64,000 nucleotides of DNA from positions 186,001 through 250,000 of the forward strand of contig NZ_JAUSTW010000002.1 in the NCBI RefSeq assembly GCF_030813055.1, written 5' to 3'. Below, piece after piece: positions 1-9,597 of this stretch. The translations under genes were made by a program, and so were the position numbers. The notes below the pieces were generated by a model that was not told the DNA's origin, did not search any database, and worked only from the letters and a program-made list of their open reading frames with translations. How positions within the stretch are numbered: the stretch's first letter is position 1; every line of letters begins with the position of its first letter. The stretch comes from Neobacillus ginsengisoli. GTDB lineage: Bacteria > Bacillota > Bacilli > Bacillales_B > DSM-18226.

Positions 1-1
1 G

Positions 2-814
2 ACACCACTTCCGGCTATTGGTATGGATGTGGAAATAAAAGGCGGAATTGGTCCTGTTATCTCTAATCCTATTCGTTCTCTGGCAGATGTAGAAAAGCTT
101 GGAGAAATTTCCCCGGTGGAAGATGTTCCATATGTTTTGGAAACAATCAAAATATTAACCCAAGAACAATTAAATGTACCATTAATCGGTTTTTCCGGTG
201 CACCGTTTACACTTGCAAGTTATATGATCGAAGGCGGACCATCAAAAAACTACAATAAAACAAAAGCCTTCATGTATTCTGAGCCGAAAGCCTGGTTTGC
301 GTTAATGGATAAACTTGCTGATATGATCATTGTTTATGTAAAATCGCAAATTCAAGCCGGGGCAAAAGCCATTCAGATATTCGATTCTTGGGTAGGGGCT
401 TTAAATGTTGAGGATTACCGTTACTTTATTAAGCCTGTTATGACTAGAATTTTTGCTTCACTAAAAGAGGAGAATGTTCCATTAATTATGTTTGGAGTTG
501 GAGCCAGCCATTTAGCTCTTGAATGGAATGACCTCCCACTTGATGTAGTGGGATTAGATTGGCGTTTGCCGATTAACCAAGCAAGAGAAATTGGCGTTCA
601 TAAAACAGTTCAAGGAAACCTTGATCCTGCTATTCTTTTATCACCTTGGGAGGTCATCGAGGAAAAAGCTAAGGCAATTTTAGACCAAGGAATGGCTCAG
701 GACGGTTATATCTTTAATCTAGGTCATGGTGTATTCCCTTCGGTTAATCCGGAAACGTTAAAAAAATTAACTGCCTTTATTCATGAATATTCTGCTTCAA
801 AGCTAAGCCGCTAA
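2..814 (+). CDS. hemE: Uroporphyrinogen III decarboxylase, C-terminal part (5' cut by window edge)
   Basis: Cytoplasmic enzyme that removes the four acetate carboxyls of uroporphyrinogen III to give coproporphyrinogen III. The reading frame is open from base 2, and the residues before the first in-frame ATG (TPLPAIG) fit the family, so this is the C-terminal three quarters of the gene and not a gene starting at 23. Visible family blocks are [17 protein letters not shown], the [10 protein letters not shown] segment, GLDWR and the C-terminal FNLGHGVFP. It heads a same-strand series with hemH and hemY, the usual hemEHY order of Bacillus. Identity is secure; the missing N-terminus cannot be judged. 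Confidence 0.97.
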   Translation, partial: TPLPAIGMDVEIKGGIGPVISNPIRSLADVEKLGEISPVEDVPYVLETIKILTQEQLNVPLIGFSGAPFTLASYMIEGGPSKNYNKTKAFMYSEPKAWFALMDKLADMIIVYVKSQIQAGAKAIQIFDSWVGALNVEDYRYFIKPVMTRIFASLKEENVPLIMFGVGASHLALEWNDLPLDVVGLDWRLPINQAREIGVHKTVQGNLDPAILLSPWEVIEEKAKAILDQGMAQDGYIFNLGHGVFPSVNPETLKKLTAFIHEYSASKLSR

Positions 815-907
815 TCACCCATTTTCCTGTTGAAAGGTGATAAAATTGGGAAAAAGTCCAATTTTTTGGAACAATAATCTAAACAGACTGAAAATGAGGT
901 GCACATA

Positions 908-1840
908 ATGACAAAAAAGAAAATGGGTTTACTGGTAATGGCATACGGAACCCCTTATAAAATTGAGGATCTTGATCGATATTATACACATATTCGCCAT
1001 GGCCGAAAGCCAACAACGGAAATGATTGAAGACCTTCGGAATCGGTATGAAGCAATCGGCGGGATATCACCACTCGCAAAAATCACACTTGAGCAGGCAG
1101 AAAAGCTTGAAAAACACCTAAACCAGGTTCAGGATAAGATTGATTTTAGAATGTATCTTGGATTAAAACATATCGAACCATTTATTGAGGACGCAGTCAA
1201 AAAAATGCATGAGGACGGAATTCAAGAGGCGGTAAGCATTGTTCTTGCTCCTCATTTTTCCACCTTTAGTGTTAAGTCCTATAATGGACGAGCTATGGAA
1301 GAGGCTGAAAAATTAGGTGGACTAAAAATAAATTCCATTGAAAGCTGGTATCAAGAGCCGAAATTTATCGATTATTGGGCTACGAATGTTAAGAAAGTTT
1401 ATGAACGAATGCCTCAAGAGGAAAGAGATTATTCAATGCTTATCGTTTCTGCCCATAGTTTACCGGAGAAAATTTTACGGTTTGGAGATCCCTATCCTTC
1501 CCAACTGAAGGAAACCGCTGATTTAATTGCCGAACAAGCGGGAATAAACCAATATGAAGTCGGCTGGCAAAGTGCAGGAAATACGCCTGAGCCATGGCTG
1601 GGCCCGGATGTGCAGGATTTAACAAGGAAATTATTTCAAGAGCAGCAATATAAAGCATTTGTATATGCACCTGTTGGATTTGTTTGTGATCATCTTGAGG
1701 TGCTATATGATAATGATGTCGAATGTAAAGCTGTAACAGATGATGTGGGTGCAAGTTATTATCGTCCAGAAATGCCCAATGCAAAAGAAGAATTTATCGA
1801 TTGCTTGTCCACAGTAATCCTTAAGACGTTAATAGAATGA
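908..1840 (+). CDS. hemH: Coproporphyrin/protoporphyrin ferrochelatase
   Basis: Inserts Fe2+ into the porphyrin; in Firmicutes the likely substrate is coproporphyrin III (CpfC). About 310 residues. The N-terminus [14 protein letters not shown], the [10 protein letters not shown] block carrying the catalytic His, and [15 protein letters not shown] followed by the [11 protein letters not shown] block (catalytic Glu) are all present. I chose ATG 908 because GAGGTG (897-902) precedes it at good spacing; the upstream GTG at 899 lies inside that ribosome binding site. It lies between hemE and hemY on the same strand, so a shared haem transcript is likely. Confidence 0.96.
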   Translation: MTKKKMGLLVMAYGTPYKIEDLDRYYTHIRHGRKPTTEMIEDLRNRYEAIGGISPLAKITLEQAEKLEKHLNQVQDKIDFRMYLGLKHIEPFIEDAVKKMHEDGIQEAVSIVLAPHFSTFSVKSYNGRAMEEAEKLGGLKINSIESWYQEPKFIDYWATNVKKVYERMPQEERDYSMLIVSAHSLPEKILRFGDPYPSQLKETADLIAEQAGINQYEVGWQSAGNTPEPWLGPDVQDLTRKLFQEQQYKAFVYAPVGFVCDHLEVLYDNDVECKAVTDDVGASYYRPEMPNAKEEFIDCLSTVILKTLIE

Positions 1841-1877
1841 AATGTGTAAGGAATTAATCAGGAAGAAGGTGAAGCCG

Positions 1878-3323
1878 GTGGCGGAAGAGAAGCAGAAAAT
1901 TGCCATAATTGGAGGAGGAATTGCCGGACTAACAGCAGCATTCTACCTTCAAAAAACAGTGCAGGAAAATAAACTTCCGATTGAGATTAAACTCATTGAA
2001 GCATCCCACCGTCTGGGAGGTAAAATGCAAACCGTTGTAAGGGACGGTTTTACGATTGAAAGAGGACCGGATTCGTTTTTAGCTCGAAAAACAAGTATTA
2101 TTAGGCTTGCTAAGGAAGTCGGTATGGAGCAGGAGCTGGTCCATAACTCAACTGGGAAATCATATGTCCTTGTAAATGAGCAGCTATTCTCCATGCCTGG
2201 CGGCTCTATAATGGGAATCCCAACCGAAATTGGCCCTTTTATTACTACAGGTTTGTTTTCCCTTCCAGGTAAAATTCGAGCGGCTGCCGATTTTATTTTG
2301 CCTAGGTCAGAAAGTGGAAAAGATCAGTCGTTAGGAGAATTTTTTCGAAGAAGATTAGGTGACGAAGTGGTCGATAATTTAATTGAACCTTTATTATCGG
2401 GTATCTATGCAGGTGATATTGATCAATTAAGCTTAATGTCCACCTTTCCGCAATTTTATCAAGTGGAACAGAAATATCGAAGCCTTATCATAGGAATGAA
2501 AAAATCCACACCTTCTCAGCCGAAAAAGCCTGAAAATGGAGAAAAAGGTAAAGGTGCATTTTTAACGTTTAAAAGTGGTCTTCAGTCATTTGCCGAAGCA
2601 ATTGAAGCACAATTGGAACCTAATTCTATTCTTCTGGGGCATCGGGTTGAAAAAATATCAAGAATAGATCATAAGTATGAAATTAATCTTAACAATGGTG
2701 AATCCCTAAAAGTTGATAGTATTGTTGCAGCAACGCCGCATAAGGTAACCCAATCAATGTTTTCGCAATACAGTTTTTTTGATCCTTTTAAATCGGTTCC
2801 TTCAACATCTGTAGCGACAGTAGCATTGGCATTCCCGGAACAGGCTATTAAAAAAGACATCGATGGAACGGGGTTTGTGGTGTCCAGAAACAGTGATTAT
2901 TCAATTACAGCCTGCACCTGGACACATAAAAAATGGGCTCATTCTACTCCAAAAGGAAAAGTACTACTACGTTGTTATGTAGGGAGAGCAGGAGATGAGG
3001 CCATCGTCGATCTATCTGATGACCAAATTGTTAAAATCGTGCTCGATGACTTGAAAAAAACAATGGATATTTCAATGGAGCCAGATTTTGCGATCGTTTC
3101 CCGGTGGAAAAATGCAATGCCGCAATATACAGTTGGTCATAAACAACGTCTGGAAACGATTAAGCAACATGTAGCAGCTGAGTTACCGGGAGTATTTTTA
3201 GCGGGTGCATCCTATGAAGGAGTCGGCGTTCCGGATTGCATTGACCAAGGAGAAGCAGCCGTAAAGAGCATTTTAGAATATCTCAAATTAAACATATCAA
3301 GCAAAGAAGCCATTCCGCTTTAA
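1878..3323 (+). CDS. hemY: Coproporphyrinogen III oxidase, HemY/CgoX type
   Basis: FAD-dependent oxidase of the coproporphyrin-dependent haem pathway; in Firmicutes HemY oxidises coproporphyrinogen III. The dinucleotide-binding motif IIGGGIAGLTAAFYL is at the N-terminus, the RGPDSFL segment follows, and the C-terminal GVGVPDCIDQGEAAV flavin-binding block is intact. GTG 1878 is preferred over ATG 1842: a GAAGGTG site sits 6-7 bases upstream and the product (MAEEKQKIAIIGGG) then starts like B. subtilis HemY. The stop codon lies within the terminator hairpin. Last gene of hemEHY. Confidence 0.93.
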   Translation: MAEEKQKIAIIGGGIAGLTAAFYLQKTVQENKLPIEIKLIEASHRLGGKMQTVVRDGFTIERGPDSFLARKTSIIRLAKEVGMEQELVHNSTGKSYVLVNEQLFSMPGGSIMGIPTEIGPFITTGLFSLPGKIRAAADFILPRSESGKDQSLGEFFRRRLGDEVVDNLIEPLLSGIYAGDIDQLSLMSTFPQFYQVEQKYRSLIIGMKKSTPSQPKKPENGEKGKGAFLTFKSGLQSFAEAIEAQLEPNSILLGHRVEKISRIDHKYEINLNNGESLKVDSIVAATPHKVTQSMFSQYSFFDPFKSVPSTSVATVALAFPEQAIKKDIDGTGFVVSRNSDYSITACTWTHKKWAHSTPKGKVLLRCYVGRAGDEAIVDLSDDQIVKIVLDDLKKTMDISMEPDFAIVSRWKNAMPQYTVGHKQRLETIKQHVAAELPGVFLAGASYEGVGVPDCIDQGEAAVKSILEYLKLNISSKEAIPL

Positions 3324-3340
3324 TGGCTTCTTTGTTGTGT
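3301..3340 (+). terminator. Rho-independent terminator of hemEHY
   Basis: The arms GCAAAGAAGCCATT and AATGGCTTCTTTG pair around a short loop and are followed by a T-rich run. The 5' arm is made of the last hemY codons, so coding sequence and terminator overlap. Confidence 0.85.
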
Positions 3341-3438
3341 TATAAAGTATGATTATCCGGATGGTTTACGCGGTGAATCAACATATTTTGTGTATATTAA
3401 GTGTATAGGTTTTTTCGACTTACTGGAGGTGCTGGTTT

Positions 3439-4173
3439 ATGTTACTAACGGTTATTGGCTTTTGGGGTGGATATCCAAAGGTAAATGGGGCGAGTTCGGG
3501 ATATTTACTTGAACAGGAAGGTTTTCAATTATTAATTGACTGTGGCAGCGGAGTGCTAGCAAAGCTTCAAAATATCCTTCAACCGGAAGAGCTTGATGCT
3601 GTGTTGATTTCCCATTATCATCCTGATCACATAGCAGATATTGGTGTCTTGCAGCATGCTAGATTAATTCAAGGATTTTTAGGAAAGGAACTGGCAACAC
3701 TGCCTTTGTACGGCCATCATTTTGATCAAAAGGAATTTTCTAAGCTTACCTATAAAAAGATTACAAAGGGAATATCTTATGATCCTAATGAGATTCTTAC
3801 CGTTGGGCCTTTCCAGGTTTCATTCCTCAAAACAGATCATCCTGTTCCGTGTTACGCGATGAGAATAGAGACGGGTGGTAAAGTAGTTGTTTATACTGCT
3901 GATAGCTCTTTTAAAGAAGAATTTATAGATTTTAGTAAAGAAGCAGATGTCTTATTGTGTGAATGTAATTTCTATGGTCATCAGAATGGAAAATCAGCAG
4001 GGCATATGACGAGTACAGAAGCCGGGATACTGGCGAAAGAGGCAATGGTTAAACAATTAATTCTTACACATCTGCCTCATTACGGAAATATAAGTGATTT
4101 AGTTAACGAAGCATCAGGGGAGTTTGCCGGTATAATTAAGCTTGCAGATGAATTTCTATCTATTTCACTATAA
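3439..4173 (+). CDS. yhfI: MBL-fold metallo-hydrolase, YhfI family
   Basis: Predicted cytoplasmic zinc hydrolase of the metallo-beta-lactamase fold, 244 residues, related to RNase Z-like and phosphodiesterase proteins. The metal motif HYHPDHIADIG is near residue 60, a further His lies in TDHPVPC, Asp in YTADSSF, and a C-terminal His in LTHLPHYG. The start ATG follows a TGGAGGTG site. lplJ begins 15 bases downstream on the same strand, the order seen in B. subtilis (yhfI-lplJ). The substrate is unknown; the fold call is firm. Confidence 0.88.
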   Translation: MLLTVIGFWGGYPKVNGASSGYLLEQEGFQLLIDCGSGVLAKLQNILQPEELDAVLISHYHPDHIADIGVLQHARLIQGFLGKELATLPLYGHHFDQKEFSKLTYKKITKGISYDPNEILTVGPFQVSFLKTDHPVPCYAMRIETGGKVVVYTADSSFKEEFIDFSKEADVLLCECNFYGHQNGKSAGHMTSTEAGILAKEAMVKQLILTHLPHYGNISDLVNEASGEFAGIIKLADEFLSISL

Positions 4174-4188
4174 GAAGGGAAAACAAAA

Positions 4189-5178
4189 ATGTTATTTATC
4201 GATAATAAAGGTATTACAGACCCGCGGATTAACCTTGCTATTGAAGAATATGCATTAAAAAATCTTGAAATAAATGAAACGTATTTATTATTTTACATAA
4301 ATGAACCATCAATTATTATTGGGAAAAACCAAAATACAATTGAAGAAATAAATACAGATTATGTTGAAAGCAATGGTATTCAGGTTGTGCGCAGATTGTC
4401 AGGCGGAGGGGCAGTCTACCATGACCTTGGGAACCTAAATTTCAGTTTTATTACTAAAGATGATGGCGACAGCTTTCATAATTTCCGGAAATTTACCGAG
4501 CCGGTAGTCGCCGCTCTTCAAAAATTAGGGGTAAATGCCGAACTAAGCGGGAGAAATGATCTTTTAGCAGAAGGGAAAAAAATTTCCGGAAATGCTCAAT
4601 TCTCAACAAAGGGCAGAATGTTTAGCCACGGAACGCTATTATACAATTCAGAAATGGAAAATGTCGTATCAGCTTTAAAAGTAAAAAAGGATAAAATTGA
4701 ATCGAAGGGCATAAAATCGATTCGCAGCCGTGTGGCGAACATTTCCGATTTTCTAAAAAGTAAAATGGAAATAGAAGAGTTCCGTTTCCTTCTCTTAAAA
4801 AATATTTTTGATGGGCAAGAAGAAATTCCCGAGTATGTTTTGTCCGAGGAAGATTGGAAAAAGATTCTTCAGCTTTCAAAGGAGAGGTATCAAAACTGGG
4901 ACTGGAACTATGGCAAATCTCCTAAATTTAATCTTCAGCATTCACACCGGTTCCCTGTCGGTTCGATTGATGTCCGTTTAGAAGTAAACAAAGGAAATAT
5001 TGAAAATTGTAAAATATACGGTGACTTTTTTGGTGTTGGCGATGTAGGCGAAATTGAGGCCAGGCTAAAGGGCTGCCGCTATGAAAAAAATGAAATCGAA
5101 AAAGCTCTATATGATATTGATACAACCCATTATTTTGGAAATGTTTCGAAAGAAGAATTTATAAACTTACTTTATTAA
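4189..5178 (+). CDS. lplJ: Lipoate-protein ligase
   Basis: Activates scavenged lipoate with ATP and transfers it to lipoyl domains of GcvH and 2-oxoacid dehydrogenases. The 329 residues carry the lipoate-binding segment RRLSGGGAVYHDLGNLNFSF, the NDLL..GKKISGNAQ block with the conserved Lys, and a C-terminal accessory domain (roughly residues 245-329) typical of full-length LplA/LplJ. Its closeness to yhfI and the terminator that follows suggest a two-gene transcript. Synteny with B. subtilis lplJ and the sequence agree. Confidence 0.93.
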   Translation: MLFIDNKGITDPRINLAIEEYALKNLEINETYLLFYINEPSIIIGKNQNTIEEINTDYVESNGIQVVRRLSGGGAVYHDLGNLNFSFITKDDGDSFHNFRKFTEPVVAALQKLGVNAELSGRNDLLAEGKKISGNAQFSTKGRMFSHGTLLYNSEMENVVSALKVKKDKIESKGIKSIRSRVANISDFLKSKMEIEEFRFLLLKNIFDGQEEIPEYVLSEEDWKKILQLSKERYQNWDWNYGKSPKFNLQHSHRFPVGSIDVRLEVNKGNIENCKIYGDFFGVGDVGEIEARLKGCRYEKNEIEKALYDIDTTHYFGNVSKEEFINLLY

Positions 5179-5186
5179 TCTATACT

Positions 5187-5246
5187 AGAGGGTGACTCAA
5201 AGGGTAATGGTCTGACCAAAGCTTTTTGGTTTACTCTCTTTTTTCT
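5187..5246 (+). terminator. Terminator after lplJ
   Basis: GAGGGTGACTCAAA pairs with TTTGGTTTACTCTC (one mismatch, three G-T pairs) over a 20-base loop and is followed by TTTTTTCT. Confidence 0.65.
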
Positions 5247-5320
5247 GAAATTTTAGATATTATGCTTGAATACTTAAATTGCTAGCAATATAATATATTT
5301 AGAAAATTATTACGATTTTG

Positions 5321-5338
5321 TGAATGAACATTCATTCA
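5321..5338 (+). promoter_or_regulatory. FadR operator upstream of lcfA
   Basis: TGAATGAACATTCATTCA is an inverted repeat (TGAATGA-N4-TCATTCA) that fits the B. subtilis FadR (TetR family) box. It ends 18 bases before the lcfA start. FadR releases such sites when long-chain acyl-CoA binds, so lcfA is inferred to be induced by fatty acids. Confidence 0.85.
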
Positions 5339-5356
5339 TTAAAGGGAGGGAATCAG

Positions 5357-6904
5357 ATGAATCTTTCATCACAGCTTCACGAAACAGCAAAAGCCCGGGC
5401 TAATAAACCTGCCTATTACTTTATGGGCGGATCAAGTTCGTATGCTGAATTGGATGGTGCAATAACCAAATTTGCATCAGGTCTTGAAAAATTAGGGGTT
5501 AGGCAAGGCGATCATATCGGGCTATTATTGGGGAATTCTCCTCATTTTATCATCAGCTTATATGGTGCATTGCGGGTAGGAGCAACTGTTATTCCAATTA
5601 ATCCAATTTACACGGCAGATGAAATTGGCTACATATTGAATAATGGGGATGTTAAGGTCGTGGTAGCTCTCGATATTGCCGTTCCATTAGCAGAAAAAAT
5701 GCATTCATTCCTGCCGCAAGTGGAGTATTTTGTGATTTGTGAAACCGGACAATTTGAGATGGATAGAATATCTGTGAACCCAAAAATGAAATCGTTTACA
5801 AATCTAGTTGCTTCAGGAGATTTGAGTTTCAATGGCCCGGAGCTTCAAAATGATGATGTGGCTCTTATTCTATATACCTCAGGAACCACCGGGAAGCCAA
5901 AAGGTGCAATGCTGACGCATAAGAATTTATATAGTAATGCTAAGGATGTTGGCGATTATTTAAAAATTAATGATCAAGACCGGGTAATCACCGCTCTGCC
6001 AATGTTTCATGTTTTTTGTTTGACGGTGGCCTTAAATGCACCATTGATGAACGGGGCAACAATGTTAATTGTTCCTAAATTTAGTCCGAAGGAAATTTTC
6101 GGTCTTGGAATAGAGTATAAGCCGACGGTTTTTGCCGGCGTACCAACGATGTATAATTTTCTTTTTCAATATCCTGAAGGAAAACCGGAGGATCTTCAAA
6201 CCTTACGCTTGTGCATTTCAGGTGGGGCATCTATGCCTGTAGCACTCTTAAAGAATTTTGAAAAGAAATTTAATGTTGTAGTTTCAGAAGGGTACGGATT
6301 ATCCGAAGCATCACCGGTTACATGTTTTAATCCGCTCGATCGTCCGCGCAAGCCGGGTTCGATAGGGACTTCGATCCTCCATGTCGAAAATAAAATTGTA
6401 AACGAGGTAGGAGTAGAGGTACCTGTTGGTGAAGTCGGTGAATTAATCGTTCGCGGTCCAAACGTGATGAAAGGTTACTATAAAATGCCTGAAGAATCCT
6501 CGGCAACAATCCGTGAAGAATGGCTTTACACAGGGGATTTAGCGAAAGTGGACGCTGATGGATATTTTTATATTGTCGATCGGAAGAAAGATTTAATTTT
6601 GGTTGGCGGCTATAATGTGTATCCGCGTGAAGTGGAAGAGGTTCTCTACAACCACCCTGACGTAATTGAAGTGGCCGTTCTGGGAGTACCCGATCCTAAC
6701 CAAGGTGAAGCAGTAAAAAGTTATGTGGTAAGTAAAAACCCTGAGCTAACAGTGGAATACCTTTTTGAATACTGTAAAGAGCATCTGGCAAAATATAAAA
6801 TCCCTTCATCGATTGAGTTTTTAAAAGAGCTTCCAAAAAATACTACAGGAAAAATATTAAGAAGAGCATTAAAAGAACTCGTTACAGAGCCTGTTAATAA
6901 GTAA
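5357..6904 (+). CDS. lcfA: Long-chain fatty-acid-CoA ligase
   Basis: Adenylate-forming enzyme that makes long-chain acyl-CoA for beta-oxidation. The 515 residues include the ATP/AMP motif [19 protein letters not shown], the [10 protein letters not shown] block, the [22 protein letters not shown] hinge and the C-terminal catalytic Lys in [13 protein letters not shown] 5357 is chosen because GGGAGGG precedes it; the in-frame start at 5324 would lie inside the FadR operator. Monocistronic by context: terminators lie on both sides. It matches B. subtilis lcfA (yhfL) in sequence, position and operator. Confidence 0.95.
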   Translation: MNLSSQLHETAKARANKPAYYFMGGSSSYAELDGAITKFASGLEKLGVRQGDHIGLLLGNSPHFIISLYGALRVGATVIPINPIYTADEIGYILNNGDVKVVVALDIAVPLAEKMHSFLPQVEYFVICETGQFEMDRISVNPKMKSFTNLVASGDLSFNGPELQNDDVALILYTSGTTGKPKGAMLTHKNLYSNAKDVGDYLKINDQDRVITALPMFHVFCLTVALNAPLMNGATMLIVPKFSPKEIFGLGIEYKPTVFAGVPTMYNFLFQYPEGKPEDLQTLRLCISGGASMPVALLKNFEKKFNVVVSEGYGLSEASPVTCFNPLDRPRKPGSIGTSILHVENKIVNEVGVEVPVGEVGELIVRGPNVMKGYYKMPEESSATIREEWLYTGDLAKVDADGYFYIVDRKKDLILVGGYNVYPREVEEVLYNHPDVIEVAVLGVPDPNQGEAVKSYVVSKNPELTVEYLFEYCKEHLAKYKIPSSIEFLKELPKNTTGKILRRALKELVTEPVNK

Positions 6905-6916
6905 GATTCTTTTGAT

Positions 6917-6946
6917 AAAAGGCAGGCCGCAAAGTCTGCCTTTTTT
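6917..6946 (+). terminator. Terminator of lcfA
   Basis: AAAAGGCAG pairs with CTGCCTTTT around gccgcaaagt and is followed by a T run. Confidence 0.85.
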
Positions 6947-6979
6947 GGAATTAGAAAAATTTTAAACAGGAGAATTTAA

Positions 6980-7075
6980 ATGGGTCAGGTTTTATTGGAG
7001 ATAAACAAATCTTGTTGTAGTCCCTGCCTCTATTTCAGTCCTTGCTCTTTACACTTATTTTTTATAAGTCGGTAA
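6980..7075 (+). CDS. Possible 31-residue cysteine-rich small protein
   Basis: A short frame between the lcfA terminator and the protease gene. It has a good AGGAGA site six bases before ATG 6980 and codes for a peptide with four Cys (a CCSPC cluster and one more in FSPCSLH) and a hydrophobic tail. The stop codon lies in the 5' arm of the following terminator, as in a compact small-gene unit. I recognise no family. It could be a chance frame, since 31 codons is short; the support is the ribosome binding site and its own terminator. Confidence 0.35.
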   Translation: MGQVLLEINKSCCSPCLYFSPCSLHLFFISR

Positions 7076-7089
7076 AAACCGGCTTTTTT
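7066..7089 (+). terminator. Terminator after the small Cys-rich frame
   Basis: AAGTCGGT pairs with ACCGGCTT (one G-T pair) around AAAA, then TTTTTT. It is separate from the lcfA terminator 120 bases upstream, so a short transcript probably ends here. Confidence 0.65.
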
Positions 7090-7167
7090 CTTACAGATAG
7101 TTCTAAAAGCTTGGATATTAACTAAACTAAGTAAGGAGAGGGCTGTACATAAAGGAGGACAAATATC

Positions 7168-8439
7168 ATGGTTAGAAAGATGGGGGTCTATGCGGTTTTG
7201 GCCTATGTAATATATGGGTTGTTTTTTTATTGGTATTTATTTTACTTTGCCAATACAAAACTGCCTTTTGAATTTCAAGGGACAAAGGCTGATCCTGCCA
7301 CCTTTTTGAATGGAAGGGAACTCATGCTGAGTGTGGAATATTCGAAAATAAGGAATCTATTGTTTTTCTTATCAACTCCTTTTGAGTGGCTTTTCTATTT
7401 CGTCATTTTATTATTTGGCCTTTCAAAGGTGTTTAAACAATGGGCTGAAAACTCATCGAAATATAAACTGCTGCAAACCGGGATTTATATAATTTGGCTA
7501 TCTTTTTTTGCCTTTTTGGCGACCTTTCCATTAAGTTATATAAGTTATTCCTTGTCAAAAACGTATCATATTTCTACACAGACCTTTCCTTCCTGGATGA
7601 AGGATGAGCTAATTGACTTTTGGATTAATTATGGAACAATGCTGATTATTGTCCCAGTCGTATACTGGCTGATGAAGAAAAGTACAAAACGCTGGTGGTT
7701 ATACGCCTGGCTTCTTTCAATTCCATTTACCTTGTTTATGATGTTTTTACAACCGGTTGTTATTGACCCGTTATATAATGATTTTTATCCATTAAAGAAT
7801 AAGGAGCTGGAAACAAAAATTTTAGCAATGGCTACTAAAGCACATATTCCGGCCCAGCATGTATTTGAAGTAAATATGGCTGAAAAAACTAATGCAATGA
7901 ATGCATATGTAACAGGGATTGGTTCTAATGCAAGGATTGTTCTCTGGGATACTACATTAGACAGACTATCAGATAACCAAATTTTATTTATAATGTCCCA
8001 TGAAATGGGCCATTATGTTGAAAAACATATTTATTTTGGGATAGCAATTTATTTGTTGCTTTCACTGTTTGGATTATATTTTGTCTATCGGATCATGAAT
8101 TGGGCAATAAACCGTTTTGGGAAAGAGTTGAAAATATCAGATGCGCGAGACATCCAATCTCTTCCATTATTATTACTGATTATTTCCGTGTTAATGTTCG
8201 CATCGAGTCCGCTAACCAACCTAATTTCCCGTTATGAAGAAACAAGAGCGGATCGATATGCTATTAATATGACAAAAAACCCCGAGGCAGCCATTTCATC
8301 CTTTCAAGAACTAACCCGTTCAGGGTTAAGTCAAGTGAACCCGCCTTTGTTGGTTAAAATTTTCCGCTATGACCATCCATCAATGCTTGATCGAATTTCG
8401 ATGCTGGAAGAGTATGAAATTCAACATCGAACGAAATAG
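7168..8439 (+). CDS. yhfN: M48 family membrane zinc metalloprotease (Ste24/CAAX-protease type, YhfN-like)
   Basis: Integral-membrane zinc endopeptidase, 423 residues. The N-terminal half has several hydrophobic segments (about residues 8-28, 66-86, 105-125, 155-170 and 178-195). The active site HEMGH is at 278-282 with a further Glu in RYEETRADRYA, and two more membrane segments flank it. This arrangement is that of Ste24-like peptidases. It follows lcfA as yhfN does in B. subtilis. The natural substrate is unknown, and a role in membrane protein turnover would be inference. Confidence 0.88.
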   Translation: MVRKMGVYAVLAYVIYGLFFYWYLFYFANTKLPFEFQGTKADPATFLNGRELMLSVEYSKIRNLLFFLSTPFEWLFYFVILLFGLSKVFKQWAENSSKYKLLQTGIYIIWLSFFAFLATFPLSYISYSLSKTYHISTQTFPSWMKDELIDFWINYGTMLIIVPVVYWLMKKSTKRWWLYAWLLSIPFTLFMMFLQPVVIDPLYNDFYPLKNKELETKILAMATKAHIPAQHVFEVNMAEKTNAMNAYVTGIGSNARIVLWDTTLDRLSDNQILFIMSHEMGHYVEKHIYFGIAIYLLLSLFGLYFVYRIMNWAINRFGKELKISDARDIQSLPLLLLIISVLMFASSPLTNLISRYEETRADRYAINMTKNPEAAISSFQELTRSGLSQVNPPLLVKIFRYDHPSMLDRISMLEEYEIQHRTK

Positions 8440-8540
8440 GGGAATTGTAAAAAATGGGTTAAAGACGGAATTGCTGTCTTCAGCCTATTTTTATTTAGGT
8501 ACCGTTAATAGGTTATATGAAAATAACAATTGTAACAAAA

Positions 8541-8572
8541 ACAAAAAACCGTCTTTATGACGGTTTAATAAA
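8541..8572. terminator. Bidirectional terminator between the protease gene and yhzC
   Basis: AAACCGTC-tttat-GACGGTTT has an A run before it and T-rich sequence after it, so it can serve both converging genes. Confidence 0.75.
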
Positions 8573-8579
8573 AATTTGT

Positions 8580-8816
8580 TTAAGTACCAAAGCGTTTATT
8601 TACTTCCGTAAGCTTACTTGATAACAATAAAAATGCTTTTCTGTCCCGATGGTCAATGGCCAAATCAATTTTTTTTAATAACTTTTCTTTCTCAACTGTT
8701 AGTTGAATTTCGGATAGGAGCATGTCGATGTATAAATCCTGGATGAAGTTTTCTTTCCTCTGATTGCGTTTCATGGCACCAATTTTCATTAATTCCGTGT
8801 AGGATTTTTCATTCAT
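8580..8816 (-). CDS. yhzC: IDEAL domain protein, YhzC-like
   Basis: Small protein of 78 residues. Its core (LYIDMLLSEIQL, then IDLAIDHRDRKAFLLLSSKL) is the IDEAL domain, a short helical module found in Bacillus proteins, named after a conserved motif. ATG 8816 is chosen because GAGGTG lies just upstream and the earlier in-frame GTG is part of that site. It sits next to comK and is transcribed away from it, exactly as yhzC in B. subtilis. Function is unknown; a link to competence would rest only on position. Confidence 0.8.
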   Translation of the reverse strand: MNEKSYTELMKIGAMKRNQRKENFIQDLYIDMLLSEIQLTVEKEKLLKKIDLAIDHRDRKAFLLLSSKLTEVNKRFGT

Positions 8817-9009
8817 GAAAATCACCTCTGATGCTTTTTCTTATTATATGGGTTTTTTCGGATAATATCAATTAATTTTTATAATTTTCTGAAAAAATAT
8901 TATTTGACAGTAACTTGTGAATAAATTCGCAACAATCCCAAAAAAGTAAAGATAAGGAAATTTATAAATGATATGATTAACAAAAGTAAACGAATAGGAG
9001 TTGAAAAGG

Positions 9010-9564
9010 GTGAAGGCAAAGCAGATTGAAGAGTATGAGGTAAATTCATGTACAATGTTTTTAGAACCGGTAGAATATGGAAGTAAAATTTATACACGAA
9101 TTATTGAGGTAGAGGATGAATTTTTAGCCCCATTTAAACCGCTCGATATCATTAAGAACAGCTGTAATTATTTTGGCTGCGATTACGAAAGTAGAAAAAG
9201 AGGAACAAAACTGTTAACTGGTATTAAACGTAAAATTCCGATTGTTATTGAACCAACAAATAGCCTATTCTTTTTTCCAACCACATCACCGAACCGCCAA
9301 GAATGTATTTGGATTGCACATGATTATGTTGAGAATTATCGTCGCTCTGACCGTCATCAAACATTGATCAAATTTCAAAATAATAAATCTTACTATTTTC
9401 CCGTTTCATACTGTACGATTGATGGGCAAATGGGGAAAACCTCTTCTTTTAAAACCAAGCTAATGCAAAGAATTGAAAAAAATGAGAGGAAGTTATTTTA
9501 TTTGATGAACAGACAAAGGATAATGAATGCATCAGAAAATTCCCGTGTATACGACAGTAATTAA
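9010..9564 (+). CDS. comK: Competence transcription factor ComK
   Basis: Master activator of DNA uptake genes, binding paired AT-rich K-boxes. The product of about 184 residues matches ComK in EEYEVNSCTMFL, IIKNSCNYFGCDYESRKRGT, the IVIEPTNSLFFFPT block and ECIWIAHDYV. The start is uncertain: GTG 9010 has GGAG at good spacing, while TTG 9001 would be too close to it; I chose GTG. In B. subtilis ComK is destroyed by MecA/ClpCP through its C-terminal region. A second competence gene, comZ, lies at 50.4 kb. Confidence 0.9.
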   Translation: MKAKQIEEYEVNSCTMFLEPVEYGSKIYTRIIEVEDEFLAPFKPLDIIKNSCNYFGCDYESRKRGTKLLTGIKRKIPIVIEPTNSLFFFPTTSPNRQECIWIAHDYVENYRRSDRHQTLIKFQNNKSYYFPVSYCTIDGQMGKTSSFKTKLMQRIEKNERKLFYLMNRQRIMNASENSRVYDSN

Positions 9565-9597
9565 TTCTTGAGTGAATAAAATAATATTGTGCATATT

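Noticed and set aside
8870..8905. Possible ComK K-boxes upstream of comK
   Set aside because: The AT-rich tracts only roughly match AAAA-N5-TTTT; in such AT-rich DNA that is not significant by eye.
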